From NCBI GenBank assembly GCA_003217735.2, contig CP031585.1:1-64000 (forward strand): 64,000 nt of DNA, given 5' to 3'. The notes under the pieces were generated by a model, which saw only the letters and a program-made list of their open reading frames with translations, had not been told where the DNA came from and searched no databases. Each line of letters opens with the position of its first letter. Within the stretch, counting starts at the first letter, position 1. Positions 29,555-40,300 of this stretch are shown here, piece after piece. Source of the stretch: Marinibacterium anthonyi (GTDB lineage: Bacteria > Pseudomonadota > Alphaproteobacteria > Rhodobacterales > Rhodobacteraceae). Made by a program: the position numbers and the translations under genes.

Positions 29555-29677
29555 TCAGTTTTCAGTGCCAAACAGCGAAAAATGCCCGCATGATGAAACG
29601 AAGCGGAGCTGGTTGGCAGCTGAGCGGCAGGCTCGAAAGAGCCTGTAGTTCAATATGTTGACCATGAGCGAGTTCAT
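29555..29677 (-). CDS. 40-residue ORF upstream of the rfbF attenuator, possible leader peptide
   Basis: The ORF starts at ATG 29677 with a good ribosome-binding site (GTGGAGA, about eight bases upstream), starts MNSLMVNILNYRLFRACRSA and ends FGTEN just before the terminator hairpin. An internal perfect hairpin with a 7-bp stem sits at 29628-29645. The peptide has no known domain. No run of a single regulatory amino acid is seen, so if it is a leader peptide the sensing mechanism is not obvious. It could instead be a short independent gene that owns the terminator. Confidence 0.5.
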   Translation of the reverse strand: MNSLMVNILNYRLFRACRSAANQLRFVSSCGHFSLFGTEN

Positions 29678-30453
29678 GAAAAATTTCTCCACGGAATAAT
29701 TTGGAATCAATTCCTTGTCGTTTTTCGCGCCTTTCGTTGGCAACCCGCCTATTGGGTGCGACGCTGTTTGGCGCAATAGTACCATTGAAACTCATTGCCA
29801 AAACTTTTGTGAGCCAAAAGAGCCGCCCTCACGACTCAATTAAGATTCGCATTAAAATTACGCTAGCACGTCGCCAAAAGGATTTGGACATATTTGTGCT
29901 TTCGAGTACGGGGTTTTGGATGCGTTCAATCGGATTGGCGGGATCTATTGCGTAATTTATAATCATTGCGTTTGATGCTTAATAAATGAAGTATTTCTGA
30001 CTTATGCGGCCCGGATGGAAATTCCAAAAATAAAGAAACTATCAAGCTTCTGAATTTACAACATCTACCAGAGGGTTAATGGGCAGATGCAGAACACGCT
30101 GCGCTGTGCATGTCCTGAAGGTGCAAATTGCAAGGCGACTGGTGGGACTTCCCGTCGGGACTGCTGTCCGATCAATGGCTGATTCCCCGTCGGTTGCCGG
30201 GGGAAGGTCTGTGGCCACCGGTCATACGCGCCCGCCCATGGACGCATGCCTTTGCATCCGCGCACCGATCCACTTGCTGATCAGTCCGGTGGCCACGAAC
30301 AGGGTCGGCTGGGGGTCTTCGCTGACAAGACCGGTGGAATTGGGGCGGGTGGCTTATGTCGCCTGGCTGGAACCCGTGGGTCCTGGCCCCGGGCGCGCAG
30401 GGACCGCCGACGTATTTGCCCGACCCGCGGTGATGCGCGGGCCGGGCCGGGCG
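29678..30453. other. AT-rich spacer upstream of the leader ORF
   Basis: About 780 bases between the leader ORF and the end of the export gene. The half at 29690-30060 is AT-rich and would be the place for the promoter of the minus-strand block. The half at 30070-30450 is GC-rich and codon-like in texture, but no frame resembles a known protein. It could be a remnant. Confidence 0.45.
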
Positions 30454-31749
30454 TCAGTCGGCCTCCGCCAGTTCGGCGCGCAGCGCGCCTTCGGCCCCGG
30501 TTCGGGCGGCAAGTTCTGGCGTGTCCGTGATATAGACCTGCAATGTGTCGCCCGGCATGATCCGGTCGTCCGGCCCGGCCGTGATCGATTCCACCGCACC
30601 ATTCCGCCGGCGCCTGATCTCGAATTGGACCGTCGTGTCGGCCTCGCCGACCATGGCGAGCGCCGAGGAGTCGCCGAGGATGAGCATCTTGGCGAGTGTG
30701 GACTGGCGATCGTGTCCCAGCTGTTCCAGGGCGGCGCGCATTTCCGCCGAATTCTCCAGAAGTTTCACGCGCCGGACACTGCGGGCCTGTGACATGGTAC
30801 TGGCAATGTCGGCCTGACGCGTGCGCGCCTGCGACAGCGCGGCTTCGATATCCAGGACCTGCGCCTGCAGGTTGGCCGAATCCCGTTCGACACGCGCCAT
30901 ATCCATGCGTGTTCTCAGCCCCCGGGACTCCAGCGTTTCGGCGGCCGCTATCTCTTCCTGGTGCAGCGCGATCATGCCGTCCTGCACCTTGCTCCGCTCC
31001 TGCAGCAGGGCGATCTGTTTCTCGACGTTTTCCAGTTCGACCTGCCGCAGGTGCTGAAGCTCCTGCATGCCCTGTTTCTCCTCGGTCAAGATCGCCTGCT
31101 CTCGTGACAGAAGCTGGTTCAGAAGCCGGGTGTCGACCTTGGGAAAGGGAATGTCCCTTGCGGGGTCGAAATCGATCGCGTCGAGATCTTCCAGCTGAGC
31201 CTCGACTCGCGCCTTGCGCAGCAGGAGGCTCAGGTAATCGGTTTCGATCTTCTGCAGGCGGTTGGCGAGTTCCGCCGATTGCAGGGACAGCCCGGTGCTG
31301 TCGATGCCGGTCGGCGCGACGCCGCCGGCAAGGCCGGCCGTGGTGCGTGCCGTCAGTTGCGGCGTGTAGTCGAAAAGACCAGGTGCGCGGACCGCGCCGG
31401 TGACGAGGACCGGAGCGTAGGAGAGGATCGAAAGTGACACCCGGGGCGCAACAAAAAGGTCGGTCTTTTCGATCTGCGCCTTCAGGGCCGCTTCGGCTTC
31501 GTCCAGGGTCATGCCCTCGGCCTGAACGCGGCCAAGCGCCGGCAGGCGCAAAGACCCGTCCAGATCGATGCCGGTCTCCCAGGTTTCCTGTTCACCGAAG
31601 ATGCTGACGCTCACCTGGTCCCCGGCGACCAGCCGGTAGGTTTCAGCCTGGGCCTGCGTGGCCAATGGCCCTGCGGCCAACCGGATGGCAACGATCAATG
31701 CGGTCAGGCCGACCCAGCGGCGCGGCGATATGCCTGGTGTCCGGGTCAT
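30454..31749 (-). CDS. Polysaccharide export protein with coiled coil (Wza/GumB/ExoF-like)
   Basis: The 431-residue product has an N-terminal signal peptide ending near AQAE, then the polysaccharide-export domain (YRLVAGDQVSVSIFGE) and an SLBB-type segment (APVLVTGAVRAPGLFDY). About 200 residues rich in Glu, Gln and Leu follow as a long alpha-helical coiled coil (about 180-370), then a second beta-grasp-like tail with RIMPGDTLQVYI. This fits ExoF/GumB-type periplasmic or outer-membrane export components that meet the Wzc co-polymerase. Its start overlaps the wzc-like stop by four bases, so the two are co-translated. Confidence 0.85.
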   Translation of the reverse strand: MTRTPGISPRRWVGLTALIVAIRLAAGPLATQAQAETYRLVAGDQVSVSIFGEQETWETGIDLDGSLRLPALGRVQAEGMTLDEAEAALKAQIEKTDLFVAPRVSLSILSYAPVLVTGAVRAPGLFDYTPQLTARTTAGLAGGVAPTGIDSTGLSLQSAELANRLQKIETDYLSLLLRKARVEAQLEDLDAIDFDPARDIPFPKVDTRLLNQLLSREQAILTEEKQGMQELQHLRQVELENVEKQIALLQERSKVQDGMIALHQEEIAAAETLESRGLRTRMDMARVERDSANLQAQVLDIEAALSQARTRQADIASTMSQARSVRRVKLLENSAEMRAALEQLGHDRQSTLAKMLILGDSSALAMVGEADTTVQFEIRRRRNGAVESITAGPDDRIMPGDTLQVYITDTPELAARTGAEGALRAELAEAD

Positions 31750-34049
31750 GCTCTGGCCTGCCGACGTACAGCGCCCGGGCCGCTTTGACGGAATTCGCTG
31801 ATGCGGTTGCGCTTGACCTCGGTCAGGACGATGCCGTGCGGCACGATCCCGAAGGCGCCCAGGGCGTCCAGCCCCTGGCGGACCGTGCTCTTGGGCGTTC
31901 CGTTCCATTTCACGAGGTACACCAGGGATTCGGTCGAGCGTGCGATCAGCCGGGCATCGGCCGCGTATACCAGCGCGGGCACATCCACGAGAACCAGGTC
32001 ATAGCGGTCCTCCAGATCGGCGATCATGTCCTGGAACCGGTCCGGATCAAGAATGTCCGAAACATTTTCCACCGGGGCCGAAACGGACAGGACATCGAAG
32101 CTGAGGGCGCGATCGGACCAGATCGCTTCGGCGAGCGTTGCCTTGTTCCTGAGCACGGCAACGAAATCCGCCCCCTTCGACCAGCCGAACACCTTGCCCA
32201 GCGTGGCGCGCCGGAAATCGCAGTCGATGAGGATCACCCGCTTGCCCATGAGGGCATTGGCATGGGCAAGTGCCAGCGCAGTCTCGGTCTTGCCTTCGCC
32301 AACCAGCGACGAGGTGATGCCGATGCTTTTGGGCGGTTCGCCGGACCCGAACATCAGGGCCGTACGCAATTGCCGGACGCGTTCGCCGTACCCGTCGTTC
32401 GAGCTGTCAGCCAGCCAGTTCGCCACATCCGCGGCCCGGCGTTTGCGCCGCCGCCGCCTTGGCAATGCGGCAAGGACAGGCAGGCCGAGATCCTTCACGA
32501 CCTGCTGGGTGGTCCGCAACGTGCTCGAGCTCAGTTCGAGGATCAGCAGCAGACCCAGGCCAAGACCCCCACCGGCGACGGCCGCCGCCGAAACCAGTAG
32601 CTTGGAGCGAGGGTACGATGGCGACCCCGGGGGCAGGGCGAATTCGATCACCTTGGCCTCTGCCTGCGCCAGCGCTTCGTGCGCACGGGTCTCCTTGAGC
32701 CGCGCCAGCATGTTTTCATAGACTTCCCGCAGGGCATTCACCTCGCGCTCAAGATCGCGCAGGTCGGTAGAGGTGCGCGAGATGGACGAAACCCGCTCCT
32801 CCAGCGACAGCAGGTCCGAGGCGATGGTCCGTTCGCGGATGCCGGCCACCTCGACTTCTTTCTCCAGCCCCTTGATGATCTTCTGCACTTCCGACACCAG
32901 GTCTTCTTCGGCGCGGGCAATCTCGGCATTGATGCGGATCACCTGGGGGTGATCCGGCCCATAGCGCGAGGTCAGCTCGGCCCGGTCGCGCATCAGGGAC
33001 GCGTAGGTGGTGCGAAACGTGACCACCAATTCCGAGCTGAGAACATCTGCAGCAGCGGCAAGTCCCTTTGTTTCGATCAGCGCGGTGATCTGATCATAGC
33101 GCGACTGCGCGGCCGCCTGATCGGCACGGGCCGAGGCAAGTTGTGCGGACATGGCCGCCAGTTGCTGTGACGCGGTCTCGAGGCCGCCGCCATCCGCTGT
33201 CAGCTTCTCGGCCCGCCGTACCTCGACGGCTTCCTCGGCCATGGCGACTTGCAGGCGAAGGTCCCCGACCCGGGTCTCCAGCCAGGCCGTCGCGCGGCGC
33301 GTGCCCTGGATACGTTCTTCCAGCTGGCTCGCGATGTATTCTTCGGCGACCGTGTTGACGATCAGCGCAACCAGCTCGGGATTTTCGGCTGTGGCCGAGA
33401 TCGAGATCACGTAGGAACTGCCCTGCTGCTTGATGATGAGAAACCCGCGCATGCGACCGACAATTCTTCGTTCGATGGTGTCGGCGGCATTGACGGTCAC
33501 GTCTTCCGTTTCGCCTCCCTCGCCGGACGTCCCCGTCTTGTCGTCGTCCCCCTCGGACCAGGCGATTTCCGGTTCTGAAAGGGGCTCGCCGGAAAGGAAC
33601 GTCGTCGCCCAGGCAATGGCCCGGTTCAGCCGCTGCGCCCAGACCGACGGCTCGGAGGCCTGGGTGGGGTTGAATTCCGTCAGCCGCTCGGGCCCGATCC
33701 GGCGAACTGCGGCTTCCAGAAGCACGCTTGAACTCATGAGGGCGACCTCGCTTTCGATGACCGGGTTGCTGAGGTCGAGGTCAGACACGACCTCTTGCGA
33801 GGTCACGACCCGCGTTTCGCGCGGGTTCAACATGACCTTGGCGGTGGCACCATAGCGCGGGGTGACGAAACTGACGCCGATTGCGACAAACCCGCCAAGC
33901 AGCATGGCCGACGCGATAACAATCCATTTTCGATACCAGATATTCCGAAGCAGGTCGAAAATGTTGACGATGTCGGAACCGTCACTTCCCGCTGGTGAAG
34001 CGCCTGCGTAATCAGAGACAGATCGAGGGAAAGATTTCTGAGTATTCAT
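31746..34049 (-). CDS. Wzc/ExoP-like polysaccharide co-polymerase with BY-kinase domain
   Basis: This 767-residue inner-membrane protein has a first membrane helix (about 43-63), a Wzz domain with extended periplasmic coiled coils, the Pro-rich PPGSPSYPRSK before a second helix, and a cytoplasmic P-loop kinase domain with SSLVGEGKTETALALA, VILIDCDFRR and LVLVDVPALVY. It controls chain length and export of the EPS. The C-terminal tail has no tyrosine cluster, which most BY-kinases autophosphorylate. ATG 34049 is preferred. A GTG at 34070 lacks a ribosome-binding site. Confidence 0.9.
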   Translation of the reverse strand: MNTQKSFPRSVSDYAGASPAGSDGSDIVNIFDLLRNIWYRKWIVIASAMLLGGFVAIGVSFVTPRYGATAKVMLNPRETRVVTSQEVVSDLDLSNPVIESEVALMSSSVLLEAAVRRIGPERLTEFNPTQASEPSVWAQRLNRAIAWATTFLSGEPLSEPEIAWSEGDDDKTGTSGEGGETEDVTVNAADTIERRIVGRMRGFLIIKQQGSSYVISISATAENPELVALIVNTVAEEYIASQLEERIQGTRRATAWLETRVGDLRLQVAMAEEAVEVRRAEKLTADGGGLETASQQLAAMSAQLASARADQAAAQSRYDQITALIETKGLAAAADVLSSELVVTFRTTYASLMRDRAELTSRYGPDHPQVIRINAEIARAEEDLVSEVQKIIKGLEKEVEVAGIRERTIASDLLSLEERVSSISRTSTDLRDLEREVNALREVYENMLARLKETRAHEALAQAEAKVIEFALPPGSPSYPRSKLLVSAAAVAGGGLGLGLLLILELSSSTLRTTQQVVKDLGLPVLAALPRRRRRKRRAADVANWLADSSNDGYGERVRQLRTALMFGSGEPPKSIGITSSLVGEGKTETALALAHANALMGKRVILIDCDFRRATLGKVFGWSKGADFVAVLRNKATLAEAIWSDRALSFDVLSVSAPVENVSDILDPDRFQDMIADLEDRYDLVLVDVPALVYAADARLIARSTESLVYLVKWNGTPKSTVRQGLDALGAFGIVPHGIVLTEVKRNRISEFRQSGPGAVRRQARA

Positions 34050-35146
34050 AAAGTGCCTGTCATTGGCCACAACGCAAACTAACTCGACAAAAGATCAATG
34101 CAGTCACAATACTGATCAATCAGGATTTGTCCCAATCAAATTTCCGCAAAGGTCCCGTAACACCGCCTTCCTTTCTTTGGATCAACGTTATGGGGAAAAA
34201 TGAGGCCGACATGACATTGAGCGTGTGGTTTTTGCTTGAATCAGGATCAAGGCGGGAGAAGGTTTTTCAGTGTCGGCGAATCATGGGATTGCCTTGTTTC
34301 TGTGGCGACTTCGACGCGAAGGGTGGAACGTAGAAGCCGCCGGGAGGTGGAGCTTGATAGTCACGCCAGCCGAGATTTTCTTTTGGTCGATCCTTTGAAG
34401 ACTGTCTTATTTTTCGCTTCCACACCGACACTTGGCGGCCATATCAAACTGCTGAACCTTTGGCCTTGTGAAGTGGTTCAGATTTCGGCGCGTGGTTTTC
34501 GCGGTAAAGACCAGGCCACGGTCCTTGACAGTATTTCTGCGCCCACCCGAATGTTGAAAGCGCTTTCCAAAGAATTCGGATGTATAAGGGTGATCGTCGT
34601 TGCGTTGTGTTCGTGCGGCATGAAACGAATTCATGACAATTTCTTGGATCTCAGGTGTAGGCGGCTTAATATTTCATTTTTATCAAAGACTTACGTTTTG
34701 GCTTCCAAGCGGCCGCGCCGCCGGAAAAGTATCTCATACGTGCCACGCATCCAAATCTGTGCCGTAAAATTTATCGGTTTTAAAAATTCTCAGAACGTCA
34801 ATAAGCACATTTTTGGGAATCGCTTGTTTACTTGGTCAGTCACATGTTATTCCATTTTAAAATCATAAATCAATTGAGTAGCGACGGCTTCGATTGCGGT
34901 AATTCATGGCATATCGGGGCGGCGTCGAAGTTCCGGTGTGAATGAGCGAAGGTTTTCCTTGATACAGCAATCATTTCAATCAGCTGGTCGTCGTGGTGGC
35001 AGGGATGCCTGCCATGTTCCTCCTCGGCCAACGATGAAGTCGCGTGCATCTTCGCGGGATAATCGGGCAGAAGGCATCATGTGCCGCTTCCTGGAATCGG
35101 CGAGTGTGTCGGAGCGTTCGGAGATTTCGGCGGGATGGATCATTTG
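34050..35146. other. AT-rich divergent regulatory spacer (about 1.1 kb)
   Basis: This region separates the minus-strand wzc-like gene from the plus-strand glycosyltransferase gene and must hold both promoters. A 210-codon plus-strand frame at 34236-34868 has no known motif, poor codon texture and no ribosome-binding site, so I do not call it a gene. The size and AT content are notable for such a GC-rich genome. Confidence 0.5.
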
Positions 35147-36157
35147 ATGAAAACTGCCATGCAGACCCCGGACCCCGATATTCGCGTTCAGGATTTTCGG
35201 CCTGAGCAAGATGAATTTGCAAGCCCGGTGCCAACCTTGCAAAGCCAGCAGGAATCGTTGAGCCGCGTTTGTGTCGTTGTCAGCTCTTCCGGGCGGCCGG
35301 AATGCCTCGCCTTTCTTTGGCGGCGCCTATGTGCTCAGACCCGGAAACCCCATCGCGTCATCTTTTCCGTTCCGAGAAAGGAAGATCTTCCCGCCTCGTT
35401 TTGCGCGGATGATCAGGTCGTGCCAGAAGTGATCCTGTCCCCCAAGGGCCTGACGCGTCAGCGAAACAAGGGGATGGAGATGGTGTTGGACGATGCCGAT
35501 GTGATCGTCTTCTTCGACGACGATTATGTGCCTTCCGTCACGGCCATCGAAGGGATCCGGCGCGCCTTCGAAACCTTACCCGATGTGACAGGGCTGACCG
35601 GCAAGCTGTTGGCGGATGGCGCGGGGGGGCCCGGCCTTGAACCGGCGGAAGCGGCCCAGCTGGTCGATGAATGGGATGCCGGTCCCGGGCGAGCGGTGAT
35701 CGCCGCGCCGCCACGGGAAATCGCTCCGCGCCCGTGGCTGTACGGCTGCAACATGGCCTACCGGGCCTCGGCCATCGGAGAGACGCGGTTTGACGAGCGG
35801 CTGCCGCTGTATGCCTGGCAGGAGGATATCGACTTTTCGGGGCGTATTCCCGGTCGAATGATGCTGAGCGACGCACTGGTCGGTGTTCATTGCGGGGTGA
35901 AGCGTGGTCGAGAAAAGCGCGGTGAACTCCTCGGGTACAGCCAGATCGCAAATCCGGTGTATCTCTTGCGCAAGGGGTCGATGACGCCGCGCTTTGCCCT
36001 TCGCCTGTGCGTCCGCAATTTCCTGTCGAACCATGCCCGGGCGTTTTGGCCGGAACCCTGGGTCGACCGCCGTGGCAGGGTGCGTGGCAACTGGCGGGCG
36101 ATCTTCGATCTGTGTCGCGGCAAGATCGACCCCGAGAGGCTTCCGTCGTTGCAATGA
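35147..36157 (+). CDS. Glycosyltransferase family 2
   Basis: From ATG 35147 the protein has 336 residues. The GT-A nucleotide-binding fold is shown by SRVCVVVSSSGRPECLAFLW, KGLTRQRNKGME, and the DxD region VIVFFDDDYVPS, which binds the metal and nucleotide-sugar. The acceptor part has YGCNMAYRASA and WQEDIDFSGR, the ED motif of inverting GT2 enzymes. GGATGGA upstream favours this start over an in-frame ATG at 35135. The stop overlaps the sulfotransferase start by four bases. Confidence 0.88.
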   Translation: MKTAMQTPDPDIRVQDFRPEQDEFASPVPTLQSQQESLSRVCVVVSSSGRPECLAFLWRRLCAQTRKPHRVIFSVPRKEDLPASFCADDQVVPEVILSPKGLTRQRNKGMEMVLDDADVIVFFDDDYVPSVTAIEGIRRAFETLPDVTGLTGKLLADGAGGPGLEPAEAAQLVDEWDAGPGRAVIAAPPREIAPRPWLYGCNMAYRASAIGETRFDERLPLYAWQEDIDFSGRIPGRMMLSDALVGVHCGVKRGREKRGELLGYSQIANPVYLLRKGSMTPRFALRLCVRNFLSNHARAFWPEPWVDRRGRVRGNWRAIFDLCRGKIDPERLPSLQ

Positions 36158-37101
36158 CACAGTTGGCCACCGACCCTGCGCCGACCCTGGAACGCGACGA
36201 TGCCGCCGCCGGCGCGATGCCGAATCTCTTCGTGATCGGCGCGTCAAAGACCGGTTCCTCGGCGCTGCATGCCTATCTCAGGCTGCATCCGCAGATCTTC
36301 ATGAGCGCTGAAAAGGAACCCTGTTTCTTTGTTGACCAGCAAGAGCTGGAAGAAGCATGGCCGATCATGGCCAGGAAGCCCGTTTCACATGACATCGCCG
36401 CCTATCGCGCGATGTTCCGCGATGGTTCTGATCTGGCCTATCGGGGCGAAGCCAGCGTTTATTATTCGCAATATCCGCATCGGTCGGGGGTCGCGGCCAG
36501 AATTGCCGCAGCCGTACCGGACGCGCGCATTCTTTATATTGTTCGCGAACCTGTGACACGCACGATCGCGCATTATTGGCAGCGGGCAAAGGAATTCCAG
36601 GACCTGCTTCCGATCGACGAGGCGATTCGATCCAATCCAATTTATCGTGACACATCCGATTACGCGGCGCAGCTTGATCAATACCGAAAGGTCTTTGACG
36701 ACAGCCAGATTCACGTGATCGTGTCCGAGGAATTGCGCAGCGATCGACGCGCCGTTCTGAACGGGCTTTTTCAATGGCTGGGTGTCGAATGTCACGATTT
36801 CCTTGAGGAAGATCTGGCGGACGTGCATGTATCGTCGTCCAAAAGCCGCCGCCAGCGGTTCGGCTTCGTCCGAACGATCAGGGATTCCGGGATCTGGGCG
36901 AAGGCCCGCCAAAGCCTCCCCTCGCCAGTCGTTGACCGACTGAGGGATTTGGCCACTGAATCCTTTGACAAAAAGGCGGTCGAGGACCGCGAGATCCGGG
37001 CGTGGCTGCGGGAATATTTCGCGCCTCGCATCGACCGCTTCGAGGACATGATCGGGCGGCGCCTGGACGTCTGGCGCGCGGATGTTCACAAGCCGCGTTG
37101 A
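36154..37101 (+). CDS. PAPS-dependent sulfotransferase, EPS-associated
   Basis: The 315-residue product has the 5'-phosphosulfate-binding loop FVIGASKTGSSALHAYL (about 27-43) and the 3'-phosphate-binding segment YIVREPVTRTIAHYWQ (128-143), the two defining elements of sulfotransferases that use 3'-phosphoadenylyl sulfate. Overlap with the glycosyltransferase gene implies co-translation and a sugar acceptor. It resembles heparan sulfate-type enzymes in motif layout, but the acceptor is unknown. A second, distant sulfotransferase lies at 48996-49793. Confidence 0.9.
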   Translation: MTQLATDPAPTLERDDAAAGAMPNLFVIGASKTGSSALHAYLRLHPQIFMSAEKEPCFFVDQQELEEAWPIMARKPVSHDIAAYRAMFRDGSDLAYRGEASVYYSQYPHRSGVAARIAAAVPDARILYIVREPVTRTIAHYWQRAKEFQDLLPIDEAIRSNPIYRDTSDYAAQLDQYRKVFDDSQIHVIVSEELRSDRRAVLNGLFQWLGVECHDFLEEDLADVHVSSSKSRRQRFGFVRTIRDSGIWAKARQSLPSPVVDRLRDLATESFDKKAVEDREIRAWLREYFAPRIDRFEDMIGRRLDVWRADVHKPR

Positions 37102-37343
37102 ATGTCGTTGTGGAAAGGCAGGGTAATTGCCGTTTTGGCATATTCATTTGATGCATTTTGCTGGCGTCGGATTTTCTTCGCATAGCGACGTTGATTTCCT
37201 TGGGCGTCGACATGGCGGTGTGAATGGGAAAAGCAGCCTGTTTTTGAGGGCCGCTTTAATTCGGGGAAATCAAGTGAGCGCAGGTATTAGAATTTCTTGT
37301 CGACATTAATTCAAAAGCGGGTAAATTGCCCTGGGGATTATTA

Positions 37344-40300
37344 GTGAGGTGCGTTTTGAGAAACTTTCGCGTATTTGATCGGCCCATTTTCAACCTGCAA
37401 TTTTCCGAGCGGACCCCTGATGAGCCTGCGGAAGACTTGGATTTTGTTGAAAGGTCCTTGTCCGATGTGTCCTTTGAATTGGGCGTGCCGGATACCGGGA
37501 GCATTGATTTTTCCGATGGCATCCCGGGCAATGGTGCGTTTCCGGCCCGCTTCGGCCTGATCGACAGCGTCCTGTCAATTGACCTGCTGCCCGTTCGCGA
37601 CCGAATCCCTTTGCGCCAGTCCGACGTGGAAACACCCGTTGCCAGCCCCCGCGCCGCCGCCACGAGCGTCCAGTTGACCGGTGCCGAGACGTTGAACCTG
37701 ACGACCAGCGCCACGACGGAACCGGGTCAGCTTGTGTCGGATGATTTCGCGGATGGCAGCCTCGCCGCGGTGTGGAGCATCGAAGGACCGTCCGAGGCTT
37801 CGGTCGCGTTCGCGACCGCGGGACCCGAAGCGTATCTTGAACTGATCTCGCCGGATGGCAGTTACGACATCTGGGATTCGAACGGCAGCGTCCGGGTGAT
37901 GCAGGCCGTCGATGACGGGGATTTCCAGATCGAAACCCGGTTCCTGTCCACGCCGACCGAAAAGTTTCAGATGCAGGGCCTGCTGATTGAGCAGGACGAG
38001 AACAACTGGATCCGCCTGGACACCTATTCGGATGGCAAGAACCTTTATGCTTTCGGGGCGATCACCACGGATGGCGCCTCTTCGAGCCAGTTCAAGGTGG
38101 CCATCACGGGGGGGGTAGCCCCTTACCTGCGCGTGACCCGCGAGGGCGATGTCTGGACGCTGGAATATTCGGTGGATGGTGCGACCTACGTGACAGCCGG
38201 CAGCTTCAGTTACGACCTGACGGTTTCCGAAGTTGGCGTCTTTGCGGCCAACACCGGACGGTCCCCCGGGTTCACGGCGCAGGTGGATTATTTCGTGAAC
38301 ACGGCCAATCCGCTGGCGGAAGAAGACGGGACCATCGTCGTGGCGAATGCCGCGCCCGTCGCGTCGGACGATGCGCTGGTGACCACGGCGGGGTCCGCTT
38401 TGCTGATCACCGTGGCAACCGACCTGCTGGACAATGACAGCGATGCTGATGGCGATGCCATATCGGTGACGGGGTTCACTGCCCCGGAACACGGCACGCT
38501 GATCGACAACGAGGACGGCACCTGGAGCTATACGCCGGACACCGGCTACAGCGGGACCGACAGCTTTGCCTATACGGTCACTGACGGAACGGACACCGAC
38601 ACGGCGACGGTGGCGCTGACGGTGAATGCTGTTGGCGAAGAAAACATCGCGCCGTCGGCGGCCGATGACGCGCTGGAGGCAACCGCGAACACTGGTTTCC
38701 TGATTGCCGTGGCGACGGATCTGCTGGCCAATGACAGCGACGTGAACGGCGATGCGCTGAGCGTGACGGGGTTCACCCAGCCGGCAAACGGCACGCTGGT
38801 GGACAACGGGGATGGCACGTGGAGCTACACGCCGAACGAGGATTACACCGGCGGCGACAGTTTCACCTATACGGTCACCGACGGCGAACTGACCGATACC
38901 GCCACGGTGACCCTGACCGTCAACGCCGAGACGGCGCCAAGCGCGCTTGTCTCGGACGATTTCGCCGGCGGCAGCCTTGGTGCGGCATGGGTCATCGAAG
39001 GCCCGTCCGAGGCCACGGCAAGGCTGGGGACGTCGGGGTCGGAGGCCTACCTTGAGCTGGTCTCGCCGGACGGCGCCTACAACATCTGGGATTCAAACGG
39101 CAGTGTCCGGGCGATGCAGGCCACCGAAGACGGGGATTTTCAGATCGAGACCCGCTTCCTGTCCACGCCGACAGAGAAATTCCAGATGCAGGGCCTGCTG
39201 GTCGAGCAGGACGAGAACAACTGGATCCGGATGGACACCTATTCCGATGGCGCCAATCTGTATGTGTTCGGCGCTGTCACCATCGACGGAGAGTCGTCGA
39301 GCGCGTTCAAGGTGGCCATCCCGGGAGGTGTCGCGCCGTACCTGCGGCTGACCCGCGAAGGCGACGTCTGGACCCTGGAATACTCGGTCGATGGCGCGAC
39401 TTACGTCACAGCCGGCAGTTTCAGTCACGACATGACGGTGTCGCAGGTCGGCGTCTTCGCGGCGAACACCGGCCAGGCGCCGGGGTTCACGGCGCAGGTC
39501 GACTACTTCGTGAACACGGCTGATCCACTGGCCGAGGAAGACGGGACGATCGTATCGGTGAACGCCGCCCCCGTGGCGTCCGACGACAGCCTGGCGACAG
39601 CGGCCGGGGCGGCCCTGCTGATCACCGTGGCGACGGATCTGCTGGGCAATGACAACGATTCCGATGGCGATCCGCTGAGCGTGACGGGCTTCACCCAGCC
39701 CGAGAACGGCACGCTGGTCGACAACGAGGACGGCACGTGGAGCTACACGCCGGTCGATGGCTTCAGCGGGACGGACAGCTTCACCTATACCGTGAGTGAC
39801 GGCGAACTGACCGACACGGCCACGGTGACCGTGATCGTCGCGGGCGGGAACACCGCGCCGGAGGCGGCCGACGACACGCTGGCAACGACCGAGAACACCG
39901 CGCTGCTGATTGCCATCGCGACGGATCTGCTGAGCAATGACAGCGACGCCGAAGGTGATACGTTGAGCGTGACGGGCTTCACCCTGCCCGAGAACGGTAC
40001 GGTCGTGGATAACGGGGACGGCACCTGGACCTACACGCCGGACACCGGTTTCAGCGGGACCGACAGTTTCACCTATACCGTCACTGACGGCGAATTCACC
40101 GATACCGCGACGGTCGACATCGCGGTCGGTAACCCGATCGATGTCTGGTACGGAGAACAGCAGACGTTCGGTTCGCCCGGGAATGCCCAGCAATGGATCA
40201 ACATCCTGGGCTCTGTCGGCGGCGACGTCGTCTCGCTGACCTATTCGTTGAATGGTGGCGACGAGAGGGAGCTGTCCATCGGGCCGGATGGCAGGCGGCT

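Noticed and set aside
30061-30075. ops/JUMPstart-like element for RfaH-type antitermination
   Set aside because: Only the core GGTAG is present on the minus strand, which is expected by chance in this length of DNA.
34236-34868. 210-codon open frame in the divergent spacer
   Set aside because: There is no ribosome-binding site and no domain, and amino acid composition is unlike the neighbouring genes.
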